Of a stretch of 64,000 nt of DNA, positions 51,063-62,134 are shown in pieces; position 1 is the first letter of the stretch; each line of letters begins with the position of its first letter. The DNA is from Firmicutes bacterium TM09-10 (GTDB lineage: Bacteria; Bacillota; Clostridia; Lachnospirales; Lachnospiraceae): assembly GCA_003481005.1 (NCBI GenBank), contig QUKC01000001.1, positions 62,001-126,000 on the forward strand. The letters are read 5' to 3'. Made by a program: the position numbers and the translations under genes. Under the pieces are notes generated by a model, which saw only the letters and a list, made by a program, of their open reading frames with translations, searched no databases and had not been told where the DNA came from.

Positions 51063-53187
51063 AAAATTCCACTCCGGCTTCTCTCAAAAGCCGCTCCATC
51101 CTTTCCGTCTGCACGCACAGCGTATCGATTTCTTTCCGGTACAAATCGCTCTGGCGCTCATATGCAGCCTCCAGCTGTGCAATTTCTTCCGTAAAATCAC
51201 TGCAGCCCGTTTTTTCTTTTTCCAGAAGTCCGGTCACAACCGGGAAAAAGTTTTCAAACCCGATAATTCTTCCGGTTCCCCATTTCAGCCGATCTGCGCT
51301 CTGATCCAACGCATACGATGTAAAATGTCGATAAACCTCTTCTTCAAACAAAAATGCGTACCGGTTGCTGTCGATCTCATATAGCTTGCGCAGTGCCGCC
51401 GAGAGCCTTCCCTCTTTCAGATTGCGCACCGCACCTTCCAGAAGCTGCAAACGATCCTGCAAAATTCCATGCGGAAACAACACGTTTCCATACCAGTCGA
51501 TCCTCACATAGGTGTCCTGCTCCTGCTGAAAAACCTGTAAAAGCGATCGTTCCAGCTTCCGGGTGTCTGCCGCAGGTACTTCTGCAGCAGTGTCCGTTCC
51601 CTGCACACAGGTAATAAAATCTCCGTTTACCGCCCCGGCATCGTCAGTCTCCGCCGTGCGCAGTCCAGATGCATTTTCCACACCAGCCGCCGATGCGTCA
51701 GCGTGCCTCGCGTTCCGGTTCGTTTTCTCTACCTTTGCATACAGCTGTTGCGCCGTCGCCGTTGCCTGCTCCAACACCCGCAACAGCCGCTGTCCGTCCG
51801 CGCCGGTTTTTTCACACCATTCGCTGTCCAGCCGCTCCCTTGCTTTTCGGAATACTCTGGAAAAATCCAGCGGAACAACAACCGTACGGTCAATCGCCAT
51901 CAGCAAAAGTCCAAACAGCTCATGGTGCATCCGATAAACATCCTCATCGTAAAAGCCGTCGTTGTCGAACTGTGAATGATAGTTCGTTTCCATAAAGCTT
52001 CCGCCCGTAAAATCATTTACCATCGACGGGATTCCGGCAATCGCAATGGAAAAATCGTCCGACCAGGTTTCAATCGGCGCGGTAATCCTCGTTTCCTCCG
52101 GATATGCGCCGGTCAGGCTCGGCAGCTCTTCCAGAAATTCTTCCAGAAAAGAAACGTATTCGAAGGTGCTCCGAATCCTCGCCCGCGTCCCGTGTGCCAG
52201 CGCAGGGAGCTCAAAATTCAGGTCGGCAATCACGCTTCCCCGCCACTCCGGATGCACCGTAAATACCTGTTCATACGCGCCCGTCGACCAGTCGAACTGC
52301 GAATCCGCCACGCCCCATTCCTCGGACGCCATGCAGCAGAATATCAGCGTATTTTCGGGCTGATATCCAATTTCCAGCAGTGTTTTTCCCATCGAAAGCA
52401 TCATCGAAATCGCGGTATTATCATCCTGAAAACCGTCAAAATAGGAATCGTAATGTGCGGAAAGCATAATTCTGCGCTCCGGGTGCGTTTTTCCGGGAAT
52501 CTCCCCGACGATGTTATAGGTCGTCTGCGCCGGGATCACCTTTGTCGAAGCGTCAAACAGCACCTTTACCTCGCTGCGGCCCTGCAGCATTTTTTTCAAT
52601 TGATCTGCATCGTGCCGGGCAATCGAAAACGCCGGTGCATTCGACGGTCCCGCGATATCCTGTGCGTTCAGTGCGCGTTCGTCTACCTCTCCGTAGCCGC
52701 CCGTCTGTGCGGCAATGACAGCTGCCGCGCCTTTTAAATGCGCCTGATAAACCGGATAATTGATCCACCACTCATCCCGCTGGTTGATATCCACTAATAC
52801 GAGCTTTCCGGTCACATCCATTCCTTCATAATCCTGCAGAGTTCCTCTGCCTGCATACACAACCGAATAGCACTCCGGTCCGTCCGTCACAAAATTCGTC
52901 TGATACGCGCCAAGCTGTATCGTTTCCTCTTCGCCTTTTTCGTTTAAAAAAGTCATTTTCGCGCGTTCAAATTCCCACGCATCTACTGTAATCGCATCCT
53001 TATGGATAATCGGAAAACCGATTGTGTGCATCTCCTGCTCCAGCATTTCCCCGGTTGCAAGCTCTGCCTTCGACCCCGCCGTCCGATAACCGAGTTCTTC
53101 GTTGGTGCGGTGTTTTTCCATCCGTTTCGCCAGATGATAGGAATAGGAAATATCCAACTGCTGTCTGTATTTCTCCTGCATGTCCAT
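51052..53187 (-). CDS. M28-family zinc aminopeptidase, cytoplasmic
   Basis: 711 aa. A PA-like inserted domain (about 90-200) precedes the M28 core. Zinc ligands appear in order: SAHYDSYFD (His), GFQDDNTAI (Asp), CCMASEEWGVA (Glu pair), IADLNFE (Asp) and ETNYHSQFD (His). All are present, so it should be active. There is no signal peptide. The C-terminal 260 residues are helical, with a variable Ala/Asp-rich insert (ASAAGVENASGLRTAETDDAG). CAGGAGTGGTATACG precedes the ATG. Confidence 0.9.
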   Translation of the reverse strand: MDMQEKYRQQLDISYSYHLAKRMEKHRTNEELGYRTAGSKAELATGEMLEQEMHTIGFPIIHKDAITVDAWEFERAKMTFLNEKGEEETIQLGAYQTNFVTDGPECYSVVYAGRGTLQDYEGMDVTGKLVLVDINQRDEWWINYPVYQAHLKGAAAVIAAQTGGYGEVDERALNAQDIAGPSNAPAFSIARHDADQLKKMLQGRSEVKVLFDASTKVIPAQTTYNIVGEIPGKTHPERRIMLSAHYDSYFDGFQDDNTAISMMLSMGKTLLEIGYQPENTLIFCCMASEEWGVADSQFDWSTGAYEQVFTVHPEWRGSVIADLNFELPALAHGTRARIRSTFEYVSFLEEFLEELPSLTGAYPEETRITAPIETWSDDFSIAIAGIPSMVNDFTGGSFMETNYHSQFDNDGFYDEDVYRMHHELFGLLLMAIDRTVVVPLDFSRVFRKARERLDSEWCEKTGADGQRLLRVLEQATATAQQLYAKVEKTNRNARHADASAAGVENASGLRTAETDDAGAVNGDFITCVQGTDTAAEVPAADTRKLERSLLQVFQQEQDTYVRIDWYGNVLFPHGILQDRLQLLEGAVRNLKEGRLSAALRKLYEIDSNRYAFLFEEEVYRHFTSYALDQSADRLKWGTGRIIGFENFFPVVTGLLEKEKTGCSDFTEEIAQLEAAYERQSDLYRKEIDTLCVQTERMERLLREAGVEFYGQ

Positions 53188-53240
53188 CGTATACCACTCC
53201 TGTCTGTCATCGCTTTTATGCCTGATCCGGTATCATAGGA

Positions 53241-53270
53241 GACAAAAGGCCTTTTTGATCCCGACATCAT
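53241..53270. repeat. Family C fragment
   Basis: GACAAAAGGC ... GATCCCGACATCAT matches one end of family C in inverted orientation. Confidence 0.4.
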
Positions 53271-53336
53271 TTCAGTCCCAGTATATCATTTCTGTGGCAA
53301 AAGACAAGAATGTTTCCGCCGTACAGAGGCGACTGG

Positions 53337-55043
53337 TTACCCGATCACAAGCTCCCTGCCGCCCATTTTTTCATACAAACGGTGAGAAATGGAAACCACT
53401 GTCCGGTTTTCTCCGGCGCGCCTGAGCGCATACAAAACCTCCTGTTCTGTGCCTACATCGAGGTTCGCCGTGATTTCATCCAGCAGCAGAATCGACGGCT
53501 TCGCTGCAACCGCCCGGGCAATGGACAAAAGCTGCCACTGTCCCTGTGAAAACAGTGCATCCGTGCAGGGCGTATCATACCCCTGCTCCATTCCGGCAAT
53601 CACTTCATGCAGTCCTGCCAGCTTCGCCGCTTCGACCGCATCCTCTCTGGAAATCATCGGATCAGAAAGCGTAATCTGCTCCAGAACGGTTCCGGGAAGT
53701 CGCTTAAAGCTCTGCTCCACACAGCCAAACAGACGCCGTCTGATACTGTCCGGAAGCAGATAAGCGTCCTGCCCATATATTTTTACACAGCCCTTTTGCG
53801 GACGATACAGCCCCAAAAGCAATTTAAAAATTGTGCTCTTTCCTGCGCCGGTGCGCCCGGTCATCGTTACCTGCTCGCCGGTTTTTATCTCGAAGCTCAA
53901 ATGCTCCAGAACCATCTTTTCCTCTTCATAGCCGAAGCTGACGTCTTCCAGGGAAATGCATGCGACCGGCGAATCCGTGCCTGCGCTGGCTTTGCCAAGC
54001 TCCGTCATCGCTTTTTCTCCCGCCTCCCTGTAGGTTTCCAGCCGCGTCGGCAGCTCCAGAAATTCTCCGACACGCTTCGCACCTGCCAGCGCCTCCTGGA
54101 TCGTCTGGATTTCCATGCCAATGCTTTCGATTGGGGAAAAGATTCTCGAAATATAGGAAATTACCGCAACCGCCGTACCGACTGACATGCCGAAAAACAT
54201 TCTGACTTCCGGGCCGGACGAAGCCGACAGCAGCATGACAACGCCCGTCACCAGCGCATCCGTAATCAAAATAACCGGTGAATACAGCGCATCGTAAAAA
54301 TTTGTACGCTCCATCGCAGCATATCCCTCCTGCAGCGTGCGGTCATAGCGTTTGCGCATAAATCCTTCTTTTCCAAAAACATGGATCATCCGGATGCAAT
54401 GAATCGTCTCCGGCACAAGACCCGACGTCCGCGCGGCAGCCTTTCTGCTGTCCATCTGCGCAGCCAGCATTTTTTTCTGAACATGTCTTGTAAACAGCGC
54501 AATCAGCGGCAAAATCGCCAGCAGGGTAATCGCGAGTCCGCGGTTTTTCTGCCAGAGCACTGCGTAAATACCGATCATCGTGCAGGCGTCTGCAAACATG
54601 CTGATGATACCGGAGGTAAACAGCGTTTCCAGCGTATCAACATCTCCGACGAACCTGGATGCGATCGTTCCTGCGTCCATTTTACTCAACGTATCTGCGG
54701 ACAGCTGCGACAGCTTTTCGCACATCTGACTGCGCAGACCGTGAGTCAGCTTCTGTCCGAATAGGATCAAAAGGCTTTCCCGCGTAGATTCCAGCAATCC
54801 CGCCAGTGCTGTCACGCCAAAATAGAAAAATGCCTGTGCAATCGGCATCGGGTTTCCCGCAGTCAGCCCGTCCACGATGTTTTCCAGAATCAGCGGCGGC
54901 ACAAGTGCAGTGACGACTGCGCCGACTACGGTGATGACCAATGCAATCGGAAGCAGAAGATTCTGTGTGCAGATCGATCCCACCGCAGTGAGAATTTCAT
55001 GATGCGCCTTTGACGGCATCGTTTTTTTCAAACGCTCACGCAT
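53337..55043 (-). CDS. ABC exporter half-transporter, catalytic partner
   Basis: 568 aa. Six-helix membrane domain (about 25-320) then the nucleotide-binding domain: Walker A TGRTGAGKSTIFKLL, signature LFSQGQWQLLSIARA, Walker B ILLLDEITANLD with the catalytic Glu, and switch SISHRL. It pairs with the upstream gene as a heterodimer. ATG 55043 follows GAAGGAGGGAGCAGACC and overlaps the upstream gene by 8 bases. It probably exports drugs or peptides; substrate unknown. Confidence 0.92.
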   Translation of the reverse strand: MRERLKKTMPSKAHHEILTAVGSICTQNLLLPIALVITVVGAVVTALVPPLILENIVDGLTAGNPMPIAQAFFYFGVTALAGLLESTRESLLILFGQKLTHGLRSQMCEKLSQLSADTLSKMDAGTIASRFVGDVDTLETLFTSGIISMFADACTMIGIYAVLWQKNRGLAITLLAILPLIALFTRHVQKKMLAAQMDSRKAAARTSGLVPETIHCIRMIHVFGKEGFMRKRYDRTLQEGYAAMERTNFYDALYSPVILITDALVTGVVMLLSASSGPEVRMFFGMSVGTAVAVISYISRIFSPIESIGMEIQTIQEALAGAKRVGEFLELPTRLETYREAGEKAMTELGKASAGTDSPVACISLEDVSFGYEEEKMVLEHLSFEIKTGEQVTMTGRTGAGKSTIFKLLLGLYRPQKGCVKIYGQDAYLLPDSIRRRLFGCVEQSFKRLPGTVLEQITLSDPMISREDAVEAAKLAGLHEVIAGMEQGYDTPCTDALFSQGQWQLLSIARAVAAKPSILLLDEITANLDVGTEQEVLYALRRAGENRTVVSISHRLYEKMGGRELVIG

Positions 55044-56814
55044 GGTCTGCTCCCTCCTTCCATCCCTTGCACAAATTTGCATATTCCGGAACTATCTGCA
55101 GCATTTTTTCGTGCGTTCCTGTCTGCGTCTGTCCGTTTTCCATCCAGATGACCTGATCCATCTGATCAAACAAATACAGGCGGTGTGAAATCAGCAGGAT
55201 AATCCGATCCTTTGACATCGCTTTTAATTCCCGGAAAATCTCCTCCTCCGTATTCCGATCCAGCGCCGCAAACGGGTCATCCAGAACGATCAGCGGCTTT
55301 GCATGGGACAGCGTCCGTGCAAGCGCCGTTCTCGCCTGCTGCCCGCCGGAAAGCCGCACGCCGCGGCTGCCGACCAGTGTATCGATGCCGTTTTCCATTT
55401 CGGACACTTCCCGGTCCAGGCAGACGCGCGAAAGCTCCCTGCCGACGTCGATCTGCTCCTCTCCGAGCGCGACATTGTTTCGGACACTGTCCGTCAAAAG
55501 CTCCGGATCGTGTCCCTGCCATCCGACCATGCTCCTGCGTTCTTTGTCTGAATATTCAGATAATTCTTTCCCGTTTAACAAAACATGCCCGGTATAAGGC
55601 ACTTCTCCCAGAAAAATTTTACCAAGTGTCGATTTGCCGCACGCAACAGGACCCGTGACCCCGATGATCTGTCCAGGCTCTGCGCTTATCGTCAATCCGC
55701 CAAAAATCTGCTTTCCGCCCGGATATGCGCCGCCCGCCTGATCCAGCTTCAGGCTGACCGCCCCGGCTGTCTTTTCTTCTGTTTCTTCCGGAGGCTCTGT
55801 CAGCAGCGGACGGATTCTTTTCCACGAAACGTTCGCTTTCTGTACGGAGTTAAACAGCTTCGCCGCCTTCGAGGACTTGACCGCAAGCTTTCCATAGCAG
55901 GATAAAAAGGTCGTAAACGCTGCGATGTTCCAAACCGCCCATCCACTGTTTAACACATTTTTCGAACCGAAATACAAAATCAGCACGGTGCTTCCCATGG
56001 AAATCACCTGATACAGCGGAGGCATCGCTACGACCTGCATCCCTGCACGGACTGCTGTTTTTTCGTAATCCTCCAGCTGTTTTTCATACATGCCGCTGCG
56101 CTGTTTTTCACAGCCGTAAATCCGATAAGTCACCGCGTTGCCCGCGCGGTCCAGCGTCGCTGTATTCAAGCGTCCGGCGCTCTCCTTATATGCGGCGTTG
56201 CTGCGCTCTACCACGGTTTTCATTTTTTCCGCCATCAAATAGGAAAACGGCGGGAACAACAGACACAGCAGCGCAAGCCGCCAGTCGTACCACAACAGCA
56301 TCGCAGCATAGGCAAGCAGCGCAATACCGGTATCAAAAAGCTCCGTCGTAAACTTCCGGATTCCCTCTACGCACGCATCCACGTCAGACACCGCTTTTGT
56401 CAGAAGGCTTCCGGCACCCTCTTTTTCCAGCTCACCTACACTTTTATGTACCAGATTCCCGTAAAGCACCTGCTTCATGCTCCGGTTGATATCGTTCGCA
56501 AACCGGCGCACATAAAACCGCTTGATGTAGCGCGCGCCCTGCACGAATCCGATCACTGCCACATACGCGCACACCAAAAGCAGCATATCGGCAAAAAATT
56601 TTTCCCCTGCAAACACATCCAGCAGGCACTGTGCAAGCCGTCCTTCAAACCACGGTCCCGCCAGCAGTCCGATATTATAAATCAGGCCGGAAACCGTCAC
56701 CGCAAGCAGCGGCTTCCACTCCGTCACAAAGTAGCTTCCGATCTGATCCGGTTTTTTCCAGGCAGTCCGGATTCCCGATTCTTTCCTGTCGCACATCGTC
56801 GTCCCTTCAGCCAT
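55036..56814 (-). CDS. ABC exporter half-transporter, degenerate partner
   Basis: 592 aa. Six-helix membrane domain, then Walker A TGPVACGKSTLGKI, signature VRLSGGQQARTALARTL and Walker B PLIVLDDPFAALD, where Asp replaces the catalytic Glu. A Glu in one subunit and Asp in the other is the mark of asymmetric heterodimeric exporters such as BmrCD and TM287/288. It begins inside the end of the MarR gene (8-base overlap) with AGAGGAG before the ATG. Confidence 0.92.
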   Translation of the reverse strand: MAEGTTMCDRKESGIRTAWKKPDQIGSYFVTEWKPLLAVTVSGLIYNIGLLAGPWFEGRLAQCLLDVFAGEKFFADMLLLVCAYVAVIGFVQGARYIKRFYVRRFANDINRSMKQVLYGNLVHKSVGELEKEGAGSLLTKAVSDVDACVEGIRKFTTELFDTGIALLAYAAMLLWYDWRLALLCLLFPPFSYLMAEKMKTVVERSNAAYKESAGRLNTATLDRAGNAVTYRIYGCEKQRSGMYEKQLEDYEKTAVRAGMQVVAMPPLYQVISMGSTVLILYFGSKNVLNSGWAVWNIAAFTTFLSCYGKLAVKSSKAAKLFNSVQKANVSWKRIRPLLTEPPEETEEKTAGAVSLKLDQAGGAYPGGKQIFGGLTISAEPGQIIGVTGPVACGKSTLGKIFLGEVPYTGHVLLNGKELSEYSDKERRSMVGWQGHDPELLTDSVRNNVALGEEQIDVGRELSRVCLDREVSEMENGIDTLVGSRGVRLSGGQQARTALARTLSHAKPLIVLDDPFAALDRNTEEEIFRELKAMSKDRIILLISHRLYLFDQMDQVIWMENGQTQTGTHEKMLQIVPEYANLCKGWKEGADHA

Positions 56815-57280
56815 CCTTTTCTCCTCTGTCCATCCGTTCCTTTACCTGCAAAAATCCAGACCGGCTTTCTTTTTTCGATCTCAGATACAGTCGATCCAGC
56901 ATTTCGCAAAAGTGCTCGGTTTCTGATTCGTCCAGTTCCTCCATCAGCCACTCATAAAACGTCGATTCAATGCTGACCTTGGAGTTTTTCAGCCCTTCCG
57001 CCTTTTTTGTCGCATACAAAAGCTGACTTCTTTTGTCCTCCGGATTGTCCCGGCGAATCAGGTAGCCCTTCGCTTCCAGGCTTGCCGCCCGGCGCGCCGC
57101 GGCTCCCTTGTCGATCTTTAATTCTTCCCGCAGCTGCGCCTGTGTGATGCCGGGATGGTGCCGCACCAGATGGATAAAATCGAACTCCGCCGTCCCGATT
57201 CCTTCCTCCTTCATCGTCTGTACCGTCAGCTTATTTAACTCCCGCGCAATTTTCGTCATTTTCCGTTCGGTTGGGTCCAT
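56807..57280 (-). CDS. MarR-family regulator of the ABC exporter
   Basis: 157 aa. Winged helix: AEFDFIHLVRHHPGITQAQLREELKIDKGAAARRAASLEAKGYLIRRDNPEDKRSQLLYATKKA, the classic MarR wing with DxR. It is likely to repress its own operon and release on binding an exported compound. AGGAGGACGCTTGCG precedes ATG 57280; a frame from 57337 is less supported. Confidence 0.93.
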   Translation of the reverse strand: MDPTERKMTKIARELNKLTVQTMKEEGIGTAEFDFIHLVRHHPGITQAQLREELKIDKGAAARRAASLEAKGYLIRRDNPEDKRSQLLYATKKAEGLKNSKVSIESTFYEWLMEELDESETEHFCEMLDRLYLRSKKESRSGFLQVKERMDRGEKDG

Positions 57281-57406
57281 CGCAAGCGTCCTCCTGAATT
57301 TAAGTTGCAGGGACTTTCCTGCACGATAGTTTTTCAAAATGGATGTACCTACATCTTTCTTTCATCCTAGTTTATCTGCAGAGAACTGTCAACCGTTTTC
57401 CTGCGC

Positions 57407-57435
57407 TTGAAATATCCGGAAAACCGCGCTATGAT
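57407..57435 (+). promoter_or_regulatory. Promoter of the HD-domain gene
   Basis: TTGAAA (57407), 17-base spacer, TATGAT (57430), 44 bases before the start codon. Confidence 0.65.
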
Positions 57436-57478
57436 ATTCTTAACTGACTTATGTATCTCACAAAGAAGGGAGCTTCGT

Positions 57479-57967
57479 ATGACTTTAGAACCGCTTATTT
57501 TAAAAATGATTTCCTACGATCACGGCAGCCCGGAGCGCATTCAGCATTTTCTGAAGGTGCACAGCTTTGCAAAGACGATCGCTGTTTTTGAGCATCTCGA
57601 TGAAAAAACGCTGTTCATTACGGAAGCTGCCGCCATCGTGCACGATATCGGCATCCGGCTGTGTCTGGAAAAATACGGAGACGGAAACGGAAAATTGCAG
57701 GAAAAAGAAGGTCCTGCCCTGGCAGAGCAGATGCTCTCCGAGCTGGGATTTGAAAAAGATGTGATAGAGCGCGTCAGCTTTTTAGTCGGTCATCATCATA
57801 CTTATACCGGCATCGACGGTCTCGATTATCAGATTCTGGTGGAGGCGGATTTTCTGGTCAACCTCTTTGAAGGAAACACGGACACAGCCCATATCCGGGC
57901 GACCTATGACAACATTTTCCGCACAGAGACCGGAAAAAAAATCTGCCGCGAAATGTTTGGCTTATAA
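57479..57967 (+). CDS. HD-domain phosphohydrolase
   Basis: 162 aa. HD metal set: HFLKVHSFAK (His), AAIVHDIGIRL (His-Asp), VGHHHTYTG (His) and LVEADFLVNLFE (Asp). It should hydrolyse a nucleotide or other phosphate ester; the substrate is unknown. AAGAAGGGAGCTTCGT precedes ATG 57479, which is within the longer frame beginning at 57407 inside the promoter. Confidence 0.9.
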   Translation: MTLEPLILKMISYDHGSPERIQHFLKVHSFAKTIAVFEHLDEKTLFITEAAAIVHDIGIRLCLEKYGDGNGKLQEKEGPALAEQMLSELGFEKDVIERVSFLVGHHHTYTGIDGLDYQILVEADFLVNLFEGNTDTAHIRATYDNIFRTETGKKICREMFGL

Positions 57968-58011
57968 TGTGGAGACATCATCAGCTTTTCTTTCCATTTC
58001 GCGGCATTTTG

Positions 58012-60219
<2,208 letters not shown>

Positions 60220-60405
60220 GCTATGTGCCTCCTGTCCCTTTCGATTCTTACTCCCAGTTTATCATCTGTAGGACAGGATGCAAGCAGGAAAGTCTGGTCA
60301 TCGCTGTTTTTATCCGGAAAGAAGAGGTATCCACCGCAGCGGTTTACGCACCCCGACGGCACGCGCGCCATATTATATAGAAACGGAGCGTTTCAGGTGA
60401 TCTGC

Positions 60406-60636
60406 ATGGCAGTCTCTTCTCTGGATATTCTGAATCTGTCCCACTCTTTCAAGGACGTGTGCGAAGCGCACGCCAAATCTCCCGAATGTCTCTCCTGCAC
60501 GCTCCGTCTTTTACTGGAATACAACCTGATTCAGGCAAACCTGGAATATTCCAGACGCTTTTGCTGCGCCCCCCAAGCGCCGGACGACACAGCTTCTAAA
60601 AACTGCAAAAAGGAATTTCCATCTGCAGAATCGTAG
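60406..60636 (+). CDS. Small Cys-containing protein, function unknown
   Basis: 76 aa: MAVSSLDILNLSHSFKDVCE..., with AKSPECLSCTLRLLLEYNLIQ and a polar tail. Four Cys (CLSC, CC) could bind metal. TTCAGGTGATCTGC before ATG 60406 is a fair ribosome site. A longer frame from 60223 would overlap the glgX promoter region. Real but unassigned; moderate confidence. Confidence 0.5.
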   Translation: MAVSSLDILNLSHSFKDVCEAHAKSPECLSCTLRLLLEYNLIQANLEYSRRFCCAPQAPDDTASKNCKKEFPSAES

Positions 60637-60814
60637 ATTGTCAACAAAGCTAAAAAAGTTTTGAAAAGAAAGCAGATTCTGGTAAATTTCAATAACGTTT
60701 CTTCCTTTTTCCCATTAGAATAATGTCGATTTTATAAAAATTTCCTTTTTTTCTTTCCTTTTTTGTATTACAATGAAATTACCAAAAATCGATCGAAAGA
60801 AAGGGGTTTTTCCA

Positions 60815-61960
60815 ATGGCAAACAGAATTATGCTCAACCAGACCTCCTATCACGGAGCTGGCGCAATCGAAGAAATCGCAAACGAAGCAAAGGCTCATGC
60901 TTTCCGGAAAGCATTTGTATGTTCCGATCCGGATCTGATCAAGTTCGGCGTAACCGCAAAGGTAACGGATATTTTAGACCGCGAAGGTCTTGCTTATGAA
61001 ATCTACTCCGATATCAAAGCAAACCCGACCATCGAAAACGTAAAGAACGGCGTTGCAGCGTTCAAGGCTTCCGGTGCTGACTACATCATCGCAATCGGCG
61101 GCGGTTCCTCTATGGATACCTCCAAGGCCATCGGCATCATCATCGCCAACCCGGAATTTGAAGACGTCCGCAGCCTCGAGGGCGTTGCTCCCACCAAAAA
61201 GCCCTGCGTTCCGATTATCGCCGTTCCTACCACTGCCGGCACCGCTGCAGAGGTTACCATCAACTACGTTATCACCGACGTAGAGCGCAAGCGCAAATTC
61301 GTATGCGTTGACCCCCACGACATGCCGATCATCGCAGTCGTTGATCCCGATATGATGTCCTCTATGCCAAAGGGTCTGACCGCTTCTACCGGTATGGATG
61401 CTCTGACCCACGCAATCGAAGGCTACACCACCAAGGCTGCATGGGAAATGACCGATATGTTCCACTTAAAGGCAATCGAAATCATTTCCAAATCCCTGCG
61501 TAACGCCGTCGCTAACACCAAAGAAGGCCGTGAAGGCATGGCTCTTGGTCAGTATATCGCAGGCATGGGCTTCTCCAATGTCGGTCTCGGCATCGCTCAT
61601 TCCATGGCACACACCCTGGGCGCTGTTTATGACACCCCTCACGGCGTTGCATGCGCAATGATGCTTCCGATCGTTATGGAATACAACGCAGACTGCACCG
61701 GTGAAAAATACCGTGAAATTGCACGCGCAATGGGTGTAGAAGGCGTTGATCAGATGGATCAGGCTGCTTACCGTAAAGCTGCGGTCGATGCTGTCCGCAA
61801 GCTTTCCGAGGATGTCGGCATTCCGTCCAAGCTCGAAGCCCTCAAGGAAGAGGATCTTCCGTTCCTGGCAGAATCTGCCCATGCAGATGCATGCGCACCC
61901 GGCAACCCGAAGGATGCAAGCATCGAAGATCTGACCGCATTATTCCGTAAGCTGATGTAA
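60815..61960 (+). CDS. fucO: Iron-dependent alcohol dehydrogenase, lactaldehyde reductase type
   Basis: 381 aa. NAD-binding GGGSSMDTSKAIG and TTAGTAAEVT. Metal ligands appear in GMDALTHAIEGY (Asp, His) and GLGIAHSMAHTLGAVYDTPHGVA (three His). It interconverts lactaldehyde and 1,2-propanediol in fucose/rhamnose fermentation, or acts on a similar alcohol. ATG 60815 follows AAAGGGG; an earlier ATG at 60773 has a poor site. Codon use (GCA, GCT, ATC) looks highly expressed. No other fucose genes are near. Confidence 0.9.
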   Translation: MANRIMLNQTSYHGAGAIEEIANEAKAHAFRKAFVCSDPDLIKFGVTAKVTDILDREGLAYEIYSDIKANPTIENVKNGVAAFKASGADYIIAIGGGSSMDTSKAIGIIIANPEFEDVRSLEGVAPTKKPCVPIIAVPTTAGTAAEVTINYVITDVERKRKFVCVDPHDMPIIAVVDPDMMSSMPKGLTASTGMDALTHAIEGYTTKAAWEMTDMFHLKAIEIISKSLRNAVANTKEGREGMALGQYIAGMGFSNVGLGIAHSMAHTLGAVYDTPHGVACAMMLPIVMEYNADCTGEKYREIARAMGVEGVDQMDQAAYRKAAVDAVRKLSEDVGIPSKLEALKEEDLPFLAESAHADACAPGNPKDASIEDLTALFRKLM

Positions 61961-61962
61961 AA

Positions 61963-61990
61963 AAGAATGTGCCAAGGCACATAGGCGGAT
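61963..61990 (+). repeat. Family A fragment (first hairpin only)
   Basis: AAGAATGTGCCaaGGCACAT, directly after the fucO stop. The same hairpin opens A2 and A5. Confidence 0.6.
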
Positions 61991-62009
61991 CGTCATAAAA
62001 CAGTTAATT

Positions 62010-62047
62010 GCGGCACTCGAAATAATGTCGAGTGCCGCTTATTTTTT
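62010..62047 (+). terminator. fucO terminator
   Basis: GCGGCACTCGA / TCGAGTGCCGC perfect 11-bp stem, then TTATTTTTT. Confidence 0.9.
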
Positions 62048-62057
62048 GAATGCAAAA

Positions 62058-62083
62058 TGAACCTTTCAATACTGCTACCCGTC
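62058..62083 (+). promoter_or_regulatory. ECF-type promoter, likely autoregulated
   Basis: TGAACC (62058), 16-base spacer, CGTC (62080). This fits the -35 AAC and -10 CGT pattern of ECF sigma promoters, directly upstream of an ECF sigma gene. AAACCGGTTT (62094) is a nearby palindrome. Confidence 0.6.
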
Positions 62084-62134
62084 TATATAAGTGAAACCGG
62101 TTTTAATCACTCATAGACCAAAGGAGGTGAGGAT

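Noticed and set aside
61966..61985. Terminator for fucO at the first hairpin
   Set aside because: No T-run follows this hairpin; the true terminator is at 62010-62047.
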